Below, piece after piece: positions 19,673-33,000 of a stretch of DNA of 64,000 nt (position 1 is the stretch's first letter; every line of letters starts with the position of its first letter). Source of the stretch: Thinopyrum elongatum (taxonomy: Eukaryota; Streptophyta; Magnoliopsida; Poales; Poaceae); contig CM022298.1 of NCBI GenBank assembly GCA_011799875.1, positions 53,993,074 to 54,057,073 of the forward strand, written 5' to 3'. The position numbers and the translations under genes are program-made. The notes under the pieces were generated by a model. It had not been told where the DNA came from. It ran no database searches and was given only the letters and a program-made list of their open reading frames with translations.

Positions 19673-22600
19673 GTGCTATAGGAGTGATGGAAATTTTTCA
19701 TAATTTTTGGTGATGGAGAAGTATATGAACACTTCCCTCTACGCGGATTGCTCTCCGCGTGTCTACGACTGTGGCCGGCGGCCTCCGGGGGCTACCATGC
19801 CGCCAAATCTTGCGTAGGCGGCCTCTCACAAGTCTGGAAGTGTTGTGGCGACGCATCTCCGGGGTGTGGCCCCCCTCACGGACGGCGCCGCCGCCGGCAC
19901 CTAGAGGGGGGAAACGGACGCGTCGGGTCTACACGGAGGGGATCTTGCTGTGGGTCTGGCCCGGATGTTGCTCCAAAGTGTTCCTATGGGCTGACCTAAC
20001 ACAACCGGGTGGAGAGGTCCACTGGTCAAAGCCCGTCTGTGCAAAGTCAAAGGGCTAGATCCCGTGGTCAAACGCTACAGGGTTAGGCGGGACGGGGGCC
20101 CTGGGGGGGGGGGGTAGCAATGCCGCCGGAGCGTCACACCGGGCCCTCATACATGCGGGGTGGTGCGGTGGCATGCCGAAGAGGCGGCACGCGTCTCCGG
20201 GGTGTGCCCCCCCTCACGGACGGCGATGACACGGTAGTAGACGTTCTGCGGTAACGATGCGGCGTGAATATTATTAAATACTCAGAGCGCGATAAAATCA
20301 TGAGTTTTTTACACGACGTGGGCACATGTGCTATAGGGCTGATGGTAATTTTTCATAATTTTTGGTGATGGAGAAGTATCTGAACACTTCCCTCTACTCG
20401 TGTTGCTCTCCGCGTGACTACGACTGTGGCCGGCGGCCTCCGGGGGCTAGCATGCCGCCAAATCTTGCGTAGGCGGCCTCTCACAAGTCTGGAAGTGTTG
20501 TGGCGGTTGCAAAAGCCCGGCACGCGTCTCCGGGGTGTGACCCCCTCACGGACGGCGCCGCCGCCGGCATCTGGAGGGGGGAAACAGACGCGTCGGGTCT
20601 ACACCAAGGGGATCTTGCAGTGGGTCTGGCCCGGATGTTGCTCCAAAGTGTTCCTATGGGCTGACCTAACACAACCGGGTGGAGAGGTCCACTGGTCAAA
20701 GCCCGTCCGTGCAATGTCAAAGGGCTAGATCCTGTGGTCAAACGCTACAGGGTTAGGCGGGACGGGGGCCCTGGGGGGTAGCAATGCCACCGGAGCATCG
20801 CACCAGGCCCTCATACATGCGGGGTGGTGCGGTGGCATGTCCGAAGAGGCGGCACGCTTCTCCGGGGTGTGCCCCCCCCCTCACGGACGGCGATGACACG
20901 GTAGTAGACGTTCTGCGGTAACGATGCGGCGTGAATATTATTAAATACACGAAGCGCGATAAAATCATGAGTTTTTTACATGACGTGGGCACATGTGCTA
21001 TAGGACTGATGGTAATTTGTCATAATTTTTGGTGATGGAGAAGTATCTGAACACTCCCTCTACGCGGATTGCTCTCCGCGTGTCTACAACTGTCGCCGGC
21101 GGCCTCCGGGTGCAAGCATGCCGCCAAATCTTGCGTAGGCGGCCTCTCACTAGTCTGGAAGTGTTGTGGCGGTTGCAAAAGCCCGACACGCGTCTCCGGG
21201 GTGTGGCCCCCCTCACGGACGGCGCCGCCGCCGGCACCTAGAGGGGGGAAACGGACAAGTTGGGTCTACACGGAGGGGATCTTGCTGTGGGTCTGGCCCA
21301 GATGTTGCTCCAAAGTGTTCCTATGGGCTGACATAACACAACCGGGTGGAGAGGTCCACTGGTCAAAGCCCGTCCGTTTAAAGTCAAAGGGCTAGATCCC
21401 GTGGTTAAACGCTACCGGGTTAGGCGAGACGGGGGCCCTGGGGGGGTAGCAATGCCACCGGAGCGTCGCACCGGACCCTCACACATGCGGGGTGGTGCGG
21501 TGGCATGTCCGAAGAGGCGGCACGCGTCTCCGGGGTGTGCCCCCTCTCACGGACGGCGATGACATGGTAGTAGACGTTCTGCGGTAACGATGCGGCGTGA
21601 ATATTATTAAATACTCGGAGCGCGATAAAATCATGAGTTTTTTACACGACGTGGGCACATGTGCTATAGGAGTGATGGTAATTTTTCATAATTTTTGGTG
21701 ATGGAGAAGTATATGAACACTTCCCTCTACGCGGATTGCTCTCCGCGTGTCTACGACTGTGGCCGGCGGCCTCCGGGGGCTACCATGCCGCCAAATCTTG
21801 CGTAGGCGGCCTCTCACAAGTCTGGAAGTGTTGTGGCGGTTGCAAAAGCCAGGCACGCGTCTCCGGGGTGTGGCCCCCCTCACGGACGGCGCCGCCACCG
21901 GCACCTGGAGGGGGGAAACGGACGCGTCGGGTCTACACGGAGGGGATCTTGCTGTGGGTCTGGCCCGGATGTTGCTCCAAAGTGTTCCTATGGGCTGACC
22001 TAACACAACCGGGTGGAGAGGTCCACTTGTCAAAGCCCGTCCGTGCAGAGTCAAAGGGCTAGATCCCGTGGTCAAACGCTACATGGTTAGGCAGGACGGG
22101 GGCCCTGGGGGGGTAGCAATGCCGCCGGAGCGTCGCACCGGGCCCTCATACATGTGGGGTGGTGCGGTGGCATGTCTGAAGAGGCGGCACGCGTCTCCGG
22201 GGTGTGCCCCCCCTCACGGACGGCGATGACACGGTAGTAGACGTTCTGCGGTAACGATGCGGCGTGAATATTATTAAATACTCGAAGAGCGATAAAATCA
22301 TGAGTTTTTTACACGACGTGGGCACATGTGCTATAGGACTCATGGTAATTTTTCATAATTTTTGGTGATGGAGAAGTATCTGAACACTTCCCTCAACGCG
22401 GATTGCTCTCCGCGGGTCTACGACTGTGGCCGGCGGCCTCCGGGGGCTAGCATGCCGCCAAATCTTGCGTAGGCGGCCTCTCACAAGTCTGGAAGTGTTG
22501 TGGCGGTTGCAAAAGCCCGGCACGCGTCTCCGGGGTGTGGCCCCCCTCACGGACGGCGCCGCCGCCGGCACTTGGACGGGGGAAATGGACGCGTCGGGTC

Positions 22601-24300
22601 TACACGGAGGGGATCTTGCTGTGGGTCTGGCCCGGATGTTGCTCTAAAGTGTTCCTATGGGCTGACCTAACACAACCGGGTGGAGAGGTCCAATGGTCAA
22701 AGCCCGTCCGTGCAATGTCAAAGGGCAAGATCCTGTGGTCAAACGCTACAGGGTTAGGCGGGACGGGGGCCCTGGGGGGGTAGCTATACCACCGGAGCGT
22801 CGCACCAGGCCCTCATACATGCGGGGTGGTGCGGTGGCATGTCCGAAGAGGCGACACGCGTCTCTGGGGTGTGCCCCCCCTCACGGACGGCGATGACACG
22901 GTAGTAGACGTTCTGCGGTAACGATGCGGCGTGAATATTATTAAATACACAGAGCGCGATAATATCATGAGTTTTTTACACGACGTGGGCACATGTGCTA
23001 TAGGACTGATGGTAATTTTTCATAATTTTTGGTTATGGAGAAGTATCTGAACACTTCCCTCTACGCGGATTGCTCTCCGCGTGTCTACAACTGTGGCCGG
23101 CGGCCTCCGGGTGCTAGCATGCCGCCAAATCTTGCGTAGGCGGCCTCTCACTAGTTTGGAAGTGTTGTGGCGGTTGCAAAAGCCCGACACGCGTCTCCGG
23201 GGTGTGGCCCCCCTCACGGACGGCGCCGCCGCCGACACCTAGAGGGGGATAACGGACGCGTCGGGTCTACACGGAGGGGATCTTGCTGTGGGTCTGGCCC
23301 AGATGTTGCTCCAAAGTGTTCCTATGGGCTGACCTAACACAACCGGGTGGAGAGGTCCACTGGTCAAAGCCCGTCCGTGCAAAGTCAAAGGGCTAGATCC
23401 CGTGGTCAAACGCTACAGGGTTAGGCGAGACGGGGCCCTGGGGGGGTAGCAAGGCCACCGGAGCGTCGCACCGGGCCCTCACACATGCGGGGTGGTGCGG
23501 TGGCATGTCCGAAGTGGCGGCACGCGTCTCCGGGGTGTGCCCCCCCTCACGGACGGCGATGACATGGTAGTAGACGTTCTGCGGTAACGATGCGGCGTGA
23601 ATATTATTAAATACTCGGAGCGCGATAAAATCATGAGTTTTTTACACGACATGGGCACATGTGCTATAGGAGTGATGGTAATTTTTCATAATTTTTGGTG
23701 ATGGAGAAGTATCTGAACACTTCCCTCTACGCGGATTGCTCTCCGCGTGTCTACGACTGTGGCCGGCGGCCTCCGGGGGCTACCATGCCGCCAAATCTTG
23801 CGTAGGCGGCCTCTCACAAGTCTGGAAGTGTTGTGGCGGTTGCAAAATCCAGGCACGCGTCTCCAGGGTGTGGCCCCCCTCACGGACGGCGCCGCCGCCG
23901 GCACCTGGAGGGGGGAAACGGACGCGTCGGGTCTAAACGGTGGGGATCTTGCTATGGGTCTGGCCCGGATGTTGCTCCAAAGTGTTCCTATGGGCTGACC
24001 TAACACAATCGGGTGGATAGGTCCACTTGTCAAAGCCCGTCCGTGCAAAGTCAAAGGGCTAGATCCCGTGGTCAAACGCTACAGGGTTAGGCGGGACGGG
24101 GGCCCTGGGGGGGTAGCAATGCCGCCGGAGCGTCGCACCGGGCCCTCATACTTGCGGGGTGGTGCGGTGGCATGTCCGAAGAGGCGGCACGCGTCTCCGG
24201 GGTGTGCCCCCCCTCACGGACGGCGATGTCACGGTAGTAGACGTTCTGCAGTAACGATGCGGCGTGAATATTATCAAATACTCGGAGCGCGATAAAATCA
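19673..24300 (+). repeat. 3-unit higher-order pattern (about 2.0 kb)
   Basis: A unit type marked by ctataggagtgatgg recurs near 19675, 21663 and 23663. A type marked by ctacaactgt and tcactagt recurs near 21085 and 23080. The spacing is about 1.99-2.00 kb, three basic units. The pattern is imperfect: one block has five units between copies of another marker (cctcaacgcgg near 19070 and 22390). Confidence 0.6.
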
Positions 24301-24520
24301 TGAGTTTTTTACACGATGTGGGCACATGTGCTATAGGACTGATGGTAATTTTTCATAATTTTTGGTGATGGAGAAGTATCTGAACACTTCCCTCTACGCG
24401 GATTGCTCTCCGCGTGTCTACGACTGTGGCCGGCGGCCTCCGGGGGCTAGCATGCCGCCAAATCTTGCGTAGGCGGCCTCTCACAAGTCTGGAAGTGTTG
24501 TGGCGGTTGCAAAAGCCCGG

Positions 24521-25187
24521 CACGCGTCTCCGGGGTGTGGCCCCCCTCACGGACGGCGGCGCCGCCGGCACCTGGAGGGGGGAAATGGATGCGTCGGGTC
24601 TACACGAAGGGGATCTTGCTGTGGGTCTAGCCCGGATGTTGCTCCAAAGTGTTCCTATGGGCTGACCTAACACAACCGGGTGGAGAGGTCCACTGGTCAA
24701 AGCCCGTCCGTGCAATGTCAAAGGGCTAGATCCTGTGGCCAAACGCTACAGTGTTAGGCGGGACGGGGGCCCTGGGGGGGTAGCAATGCCACTGGAGCGT
24801 CGCACCAGGCCCTCATACATGCGGGGTGGGGCGGTGGCATGTCCGAAGAGGCGGCACGCGTCTCCGGGGTGTGCCCCCCCTCACGGACAGCGATGACATG
24901 GTAGTAGACGTTCTGCGGTAACGATGCGGCGTGAATATTATTAAGTACTCGGAGCGCGATAAAATCATGAGTTTTTTACACGACGTGGGCACATGTGCTA
25001 TAGGACTGATGGTAATTTTTCATAATTTTTGGTGATGGAGAAGTATCTGAACACTTCCCTCTACGCGGATTGCTCTCCGCGTGTCTACAACTGTGGTCGG
25101 CGGCCTCCGGGGGCTAGCATGCCGCCAAATCTTGCGTAGGCGGCCTCTCACAAGTCTGGAAGTGTTGTGGCGGTTGCAAAAGCCCGG
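24521..25187 (+). repeat. Representative satellite unit (667 bp), A half then B half
   Basis: The boxes cacgcgtctccggggtgtg start at 24521 (A half) and 24855 (B half), and the equivalent cacgcatctctggggtgtg at 25188 begins the next unit: 334 + 333 bp. Around the boxes 40 bp are nearly identical in the two halves (through ctcacggac). Upstream of the box, tagc-atgcc, ggccctc/ggcctct, gtggtg/gttgtg and ggtggc/gtggcgg line up with a single one-base gap, about half of the positions matching by eye. The B half contains the hairpin ACGCGGATTGCTCTCCGCGT (24396-24415 in the previous unit) and the palindrome GCACATGTGC. Confidence 0.7.
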
Positions 25188-27044
25188 CACGCATCTCTGG
25201 GGTGTGGCCCCCCTCACGGACGGCGCCGCCGCCGGCACCTGGAGGTTGGAAACGGACGTGTCGTGTCTACACGGAGAGGATCTTGCCGTGGGTCTGGCCC
25301 GGATGTTGCTCCAAAGTGTTCCTATGGGCTGACCTAACACAACCGGGTGCAGAGGTCCACTGGTCAAAGCCCGTCCGTGCAAAGTCAAAGGGCTAGATCC
25401 CGTGGTCAAACGCTACAGGGTTAGGCGGGACGGGGGCACTTGGGGGGTAGCAATGCCACCGGAGCGTCGCACCGGGCCCTCATACATGCGGGGTGGTGCG
25501 GTGGCATGTCCGAAGAGGCGGCACGCGTCTCCGGGGTGTGCCCCCCCTCACGGACGGCGATGACACGGTAGTAGACGTTCTGCGGTAACGATGCGGCATG
25601 AATATTATTAAATACTTGGAGCGCGATAAAATCATGAGTTTTTTACACGACGTGGGCACATGTGCTATAAGACTGATGGTAATTTTTCATAATTTTTGGT
25701 GATGGAGAAGTATCTGAACACTTCCCTCTACGCGGATTGCTCTCCGCGTGTCTACGACTGTGGCCGGCGGCCTCCGGGGGCTAGCATGCCGCCAAATCTT
25801 GCGTAGGCGGCCTCTCACAAGTCTGGAAGTGTTGTGGCGGTTACAAAAGCCCGGCACGCGTCTCCGGGGTGTGGCCCCCCTCACGGACGGCGCCGCCGGC
25901 GGCACCGGGAGGGGGGAAACGGACGCGTCGGGTCTACACGAAGGGGATCTTGCTGTGGGTCTAGCCCGGATGTTGCTCCAAAGTGTTCCCATGGGCTGAC
26001 CTAACACAACCGGGTGAAGAGGTCCACTGGTCAAAGCCCGTCCGTGCAAAGTCAAAGGGCTAGATCCCGTGGTCAAACGCTACAGGGTTAGGCAGGACGG
26101 GGGCCCTGGGGGGGTAGCAATGCCACCGGAGCGTCGCACCGGGCCCTCATACATGCGGGGTGGTGCGTTGGCATGTCCGTTGAGGCGGCACGCGTCTCCG
26201 GGGTGTGCCCCCCCTCACGGACGGCGATGACACGGTAGTAGACGTTCTTCGGTAACGATGCGGCGTGAATATTATTAAATACTCGGAGCGCGATAAAATC
26301 ATGAGTTTTTAACACGACGTGGGCACATGTGCTATAGGACTGATGGTAATTTTTCATAATTTTTGGTGATGGAGAAGTATCTGAACACTTCCCTCTATGC
26401 GGATTGCTCTCCGCGTGTCTACGACTGTGGCCGTTGGCCTCCGGGGTCTAGCATGCCGCCAAATCTTGCGTAGGCGGCCTCTCACAAGTCTAGAAGTGTT
26501 GTGGCGGTTGCAAAAGCCCGGCACGCGTCTCCGGGGTGTGGCCCCCCTCACGGACGGCGCCACCGCCGGCACCTGGAGGGGGCAAACGGACGCGTCGGGT
26601 CTACACGGAGGGGATCTTGCTGTGGGTCTGGCCCGAATGTTGCTCCAAAGTGTTCCTATGGGCTGACCTAACACAACCGGGTGGAGAGGTCCACTGGTCA
26701 AAGCCAGTCCGTGCAAAGTCAAAAGGCTAGATCCCGTGGTCAAACGCTACAGGGTTAGGCGGGACGGGGGCACATTGGGTGGGGGGGGTAGCAATGCCAC
26801 CGGAGCGTCGCACCGGGCCCTCATACATGCGGGGTGGTGCGGTGGCATGTCCGAAGAGGCGGCACGCGTCTCTGGGGTGTGCCCCCCCTCACGGACGGCG
26901 ATGACACGGTAGTAGACGTTCTGCGGTAACGATGCGGCATGAATATTATTAAATACTTGGAGCGCGATAAAATCATGAGTTTTTTACACGACGTGGGCAC
27001 ATGTGCTATAGGACTGTTGGTAATTTTTCATAATTTTTGGTGAT

Positions 27045-30000
27045 GGAGAAGTATCTGAACACTTCCCTCTACGCGGATTGCTCTCCGCGTGTCTACGACT
27101 ATGCCCGGCGGCCTGCAGGGGCTAGCATGCCGCCAAATCTTGCGTAGGCGGCCTCTCACAAGTTTGGAAGTGTTGTGGCGGTTGCAAAAGCCAGGCACGC
27201 GTCTCCGGGGTGTGGCCCCCCTCAAGGACGGTGCCGCCGCCGGCACCTGGAGGGGGGAAATGGACGCGTCGGGTCTACACGGAGGGAATCTTGCTGTGGG
27301 TCTGGCCCGGATGTTGCTCCAAAGTGTTCCTATGGGCTGACCTAACACAACCGGGTGGAGAGGTCCACTGGTCAAAGCCCGTCTGTGCAATGTCAAAGGG
27401 CTGGATCCCGTGGTCAAACAATACAGGGTTAGGCGGGACGGGGGCCCTGGGGGGGTAGCAATGCCACCGAAGCGTCGCACCAGGCCCTCCTACATGCGGG
27501 GTGGTGCGGTGGCATGTCCGAAGAGGCGGCACGCGTCTCCGAGGTGTGCCCCCCCTCACGGACGGCGATGACACGGTAGTAGACGTTCTGCGGTAACGAT
27601 GCGGCGTGAATATTATTAAATACTCGGAGCGCGATAAAATCATGAGTTTTTTACACGACGTGGGCACATGTGCTATAGGACTAATGGTAATTTTTCATAA
27701 TTTTTGGTGATGGAGAAGTATCTGAACACTTCCCTCTACGCGGATTGCTCTCCGCGTGTCTTTGACTGTGGCCGGCGGCCTCCGGGGGCTAGCATGCCGC
27801 CAAATCTTGCGTAGGTGGCCTCTCACAAGTCTGGAAGTGTTGTGGCGGTTGCAAAAGCCCGGCATGCGACTCCGGGGTGTGGCCCCCCTCACGGACGGCG
27901 CCGCCGCCGGCACCTGAAGGGGGGAACGGACGCGTCGGGTCTACACGAAGGGGATCTTGCTGTGGGTCTGGCCTGGATGTTGCTCCGAAGTGTTCCTATG
28001 GGATGACCTAACACAACTGGGTGGAGAGGTCCACTGGTCAAAGCCCGTCCGTGCAAAGTCAAAGGCCTAGATCCCGTGGTCAAACGCTACAGGGTTAGGC
28101 GGGACGGGGGCCCTGGGGGGGTAGCAATGCCACCGGAGCGTTGCACCGGGCCCTCATACATGCGGGGTGGTGTGGTGGCATGTCCGAAGAGGCGGCACGC
28201 GTCTCCAGGGTGTGCCCCCCCTCACGGACGGCAATGACACGGTAGTAGACGTTCTGCGGTAACGATGCGGCGTGAATATTATTAAATGCTCGGAGCGCGA
28301 TAAATCATGAGTTTTTTACACGACGTGGGCACATGTGCTATAGGACTAATGGTAATTTTTCGTAATTTTTGGTGATGGAGAAGTATCTAAACAACACTTC
28401 CCTCTACGCGGATTGCTCTCCGCGTGTCTACGACTGTGGCCGGCGGCCTCCGGGGGCTAGCATGCCGCCAAATCTTGGGTAGGCGTCCTCTCACAAGTCT
28501 GGAAGTGTTGTGGCGGTTGCAAAAGCCCGGCACGCGTCTCCGGTGTTTGGCCCCCCTCACGGACGGCGCCGCCGCCGGCACCTGGAGGGGGGAAACGGAC
28601 GCGTCGGGTCTACACGGAGGGGATCTTGCTGTGGGTCTGGCCCGGATGTTGCTCCAAAGTGTTCCTATGGGCTGACCTAACACAACCGGGTGGAGAGGTC
28701 CACTGGTCAAAGCCCGTTCGTGCAAAGTCAAAGGGCTAGATCCCGTGGTCAAACGCTATAGGGTTATGCGGGACGGGGGCCCTGGGGGGTAGGAATGCCA
28801 CCGGAGCGTCGCACCAGGCCCTCATACATGCGGGGTGGTGCGGTGGCATGTCCGAAGAGGCGGCACGCGTCTCCGGGGTGTGCCCCCCCCCTCACGGACG
28901 GCGATGACACGATAGTAGATGTTCTGCGATAACGATGCGGCGTGAATATTATTAAATACTCGGAGCGCGATAAAATCATGAGTTTTTTACACGACGTGGG
29001 CACATGTGCTATAGGGCTGATGGTAAGTTTTCATAATTTTTGGTGATGGAGAAGTATCTGAACACTTCCCTCTACGCGGATTCCTCTCCGCGTGTCTACG
29101 ACTGTGGCCGGCGGCCTCCGGGGGCTAGCATGCCGCCAAATCTTGGGTAGGCGTCCTCTCACAAGTCTGGAAGTGTTGTGGCGGTTGCAAAAGCCCGGCA
29201 CGCGTCTCCGGGGTGTGGCCCCCTCATGGACGGCGCCGCCGCCGGGACCTGGAGGGGGGAAATGGACGCTTCGGGTCTACACGGAGGGGATCTTGCTGTG
29301 TGTCTGGCCCGGATGTTGCTCCAAAGTGTTCCTATGGGCTGACCTAACACAACCGGGTGGAGAGGTCCACTGGTCAAAGCCCGTCCGTGCAATGTCAAAG
29401 GGCTAGATCCTGTGGTCAAACGCTACATGGTTAGGCGGGACGGGTGCCCTGGGGGGGTAGCAATGCCACAAGAGCGTCGCACCAGGCCCTCATACATGCG
29501 GGGTGGTGCAGTGGCATGTCCGAAGAGGCGGCACGCGTCTCCGGGGTGTGCCCCCCCTCACGGACGACGATGACACGGTAGTAGACGTTCTACGGTAACG
29601 ATGCGGCGTGAATATTATTAAATACTCGGAGCGCGATAAAATCATGAGTTTTTTACACGACGTGGGCACATGTGCTATAGGACTGATGGTAATTTTTCAT
29701 AATTTTTGGTGATGGAGAAGTATCTGAACACTTCCCTCTACGCGGATTGCTCACCGCGTGTCTACGAATGTGGCCGGGGCCTCCGGGGGCTAGCATGCCG
29801 CCAAATCTTGCGTAGGCGGCCTCTCACAAGTCTGGAAGTGTTGTGGCGGTTGCAAAAGCCCGGCACGCGTCTCCGGTGTTTGGCCCCCCTCACGGACGGC
29901 GCCGCCGCCGGCACCTGGAGGGGGGAAACGGACGCGTCGGGTCTACACGGAGGGGATCTTGCTGTGGGTCTGGCCCGGATGTTGCTCCAAAGTGTTCCTA

Positions 30001-33000
30001 TGGGCTGACCTAACACAACCGGGTGGAGAGGTCCACTGGTCAAAGCCCGTCCGTGCAAAGTCAAAGGCCTAGATCCCGTGGTCAAACGCTACAGGGTTAG
30101 GCGGGACGGGGGCCCTGGGGGGGTAGCAATGCCACCGGAGCGTTGCACCGGGCCCTCATACATGCGGGGTGGTGTGGTGGCATGTCCGAAGAGGCGGCAC
30201 GCGTCTCCAGGGTGTGCCCCCCCTCACGGACGGCAATGACACGGTAGTAGACGTTCTGCGGTAACGATGCGGCGTGAATATTATTAAATACTCGGAGCGC
30301 GATAAAATCATGAGTTTTTTACACGACGTGGGCACATGTGCTATAGGACTGATTGTAATTTTTCATAATTTTTGGTGATGGAGAAGTATCTGAACACTTC
30401 CCTCTATGCGGATTGCTCTCCGCGTGTCTACGACTGTGGCCGGCGGCCTGCAGGGGCTAGCATGCCGCCAAATCTTGTGCAGGCGGCCTGTCACAAGTTT
30501 GGAAGTGTTGTGGCAGTTGCAAAAGCCCGGCACGCGTCTCCGGGGTGTGGCTCCCCTCACGGACGGCGCCACCGCCGGCACCTGGAGGGGGGAAATGGAC
30601 GCGTCGGGTCTACACGGAGGGTCTCTTGCTGTGGGTCTGGCCCGGATGTTGCTCTAAAGTGTTCCTATGGGCTGACCTAACACAACCGGGTGGAGAGGTC
30701 CACTGGTCAAAGCCCGTCTGTGCAATGTCAAAGGGCTAGATCCCGTGGTCAAACGCTACAGGGTTAGGCGGGACGGGGGCCCTGGGGGGGGGGGGTAGCA
30801 ATGCCACCGGAGCGTCGCACCAGGCCCTCATACATGTGGGGTGGTGCGGTGGCATGTCCGAAGAGGCGGCACGCGTCTCCGGGGTGTGCCCCCCCTCACG
30901 GACGACGATGACACGGTAGTAGACGTTCTGCGGTAACGATGCGGCGTGAATATTATTAAATGCTCGGAGCGCGATAAATCATGAGTTTTTTACACGACGT
31001 GGGCACATGTGCTATAGGACTAATGGTAATTTTTCGTAATTTTTGGTGATGGAGAAGTATCTAAACAACACTTCCCTCTACGCGGATTGCTCTCCGCGTG
31101 TCTACGACTGTGGCTGGCGGCCTCCGGGGGCTAGCATGCCGCCAAATCTTGCGTAGGCGGCCTCTCACAAGTCTGGAAGTGTTGTGGCGGTTGCAAAAGC
31201 CCGGCACGCGTCTCCGGGGTGTGGCCCCCCTCACGGACGGCGCCGCCGCCGGTACCTGGAGGGGTGAAACGGACGCGTCGGGTCTACACGGAGGTGATCT
31301 TGCTGTGGATCTGGCCCGGATGTTGCTCCAAAGTGTTCCTATGGGCTGACCTAACACAACCGGGTGGAGAGGTCCTCTGTCAAAGGGCTAGATCCCGTGG
31401 TGCAACGCTACAGGGTTAGGCGGGACGGGGCCCCTGGGGGCGTAGCAATGCCACCGGAGCATCGCATCGGGCCCTCATACATGCGGGGTGGTGCGGTGGC
31501 ATGTCTGAAGAGGCGGGACACGTCGCCGGGGTGTGCCCCCCCCTCACGGACGGCTATGACACGGTAGTAGACGTTCTGCGGTAACGATACGGCGTGAATA
31601 TTATTAAATACTCGGAGCGCGATAAAATCATGAGTTTTTTACACGACGTGGGCACATGTGCTATAGGACTGATGGTAATTTTTCATAATTTTTGGTGATG
31701 GAGAAGTATGTGAACACTTCCCTCTACGCGGATTGCTCTCCGCGTGTCTACGACTGTGGCCGGCGGCCTGCAGGGGCTAGCATGCCGCCAAATCTTGCGT
31801 AGGCGGCCTCTCACAAGTTTGGAAGTGTTGTGGCGGTTGCAAAAGCCCGGCACGCGTCTCCGGGGTGTGGCCCCCCTCACGGACGGCGCCGCCGCCGGCA
31901 CCTGGAGGGGGGAAATGGACGCGTCGGGTCTACACGGAGGGGATCTTGCTGTGGGTCTGGCCCGGATGTTGCTCCAAAGTGTTCCTATGGGCTGACCTAA
32001 CACAACCGGGTGGAGAGGTCCACTGGTCAAAGCCCGTCTGTGCAATGTCAAAGGGCTAGATCCCGTGGTCAAACGCTACAGGGTTAGGCGGGACGGGGGC
32101 CCTGGGGGGGTAGCAATGCCACCGTAGCGTCGCACCAGGCCCTCATACATGCGGGGTGGTGCGGTGGCATGTCCGAAGAGGCGGCACGCGTCTCCGAGGT
32201 GTGCCCCCCCTCACGGACGGCGATGACATGGTAGTAGACGTTCTGCGGTAACGATGCGGCGTGAATATTATTAAATACTCGGAGCGCGATAAAATCATGA
32301 GTTTTTTACACGACTTGGGCACATGTGCTATAGGACTAATGGTAATTTTTCATAATTTTTGGTGATGGAGAAGTATCTGAACACTTCCCTCTACGCGGAT
32401 TGCTCTCCGCGTGTCTTTGACTGTGGCCGGCGGCCTCCGGGGGCTAGCATGCCGCCAAATATTGCGTAGGTGGCATCTCACAAGTCTGGAAGTGTTGTGG
32501 CGGTTGCAAAAGCCCGGCATGCGACTCCGGGGTGTGGCCCCCTCACGGACGGCGCCGCCGCCGGCACCTGGAGGGGGGAAACGGACGCGTCGGGTCTACA
32601 CGAAGGGGATCTTGCTGTGGGTCTGGCCTGGATGTTGCTCCGAAGTGTTCCTATGGGATGACCTAACACAACTGGGTGGAGAGGTCCACTGGTCAAAGCC
32701 CGTCCGTGCAAAGTCAAAGGGCTAGATCCCGTGTTCAAACGCTACAGGGTTAGGCGGGACGGGGGCCCTGGGTGGGGGGGGGGGGTAGCAATGCCACCGG
32801 AGCATCGCACCAGGCCCTCATACATGCGGGGTGGTGCGGTGGCATGTCCGAAGAGGCAGCACGCGTCTCCGGGGTGTGCCCCCCCTCACGGACGGCGATG
32901 ACACGGTAGTAGACGTTCTGCGATAACGATGCGGCGTGAATATTATTAAATACTCGGAGCGCGATAAAATCATGAGTTTTTTACACGACGTGGGCACATG

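Noticed and set aside
20090..20110. gggttagg in each unit as telomeric repeat
   Set aside because: It is a single motif in a non-telomeric context; the plant telomere repeat TTTAGGG is not tandem here.
24353..24742. A 129-codon minus-strand and an 83-codon plus-strand open frame repeated in most satellite units
   Set aside because: They recur because the units are near-identical. They overlap on opposite strands, have no recognisable domain, and are broken by the 2-bp, 3-bp and 22-bp indels of the X units and by G-run length changes, so coding constraint is not seen.
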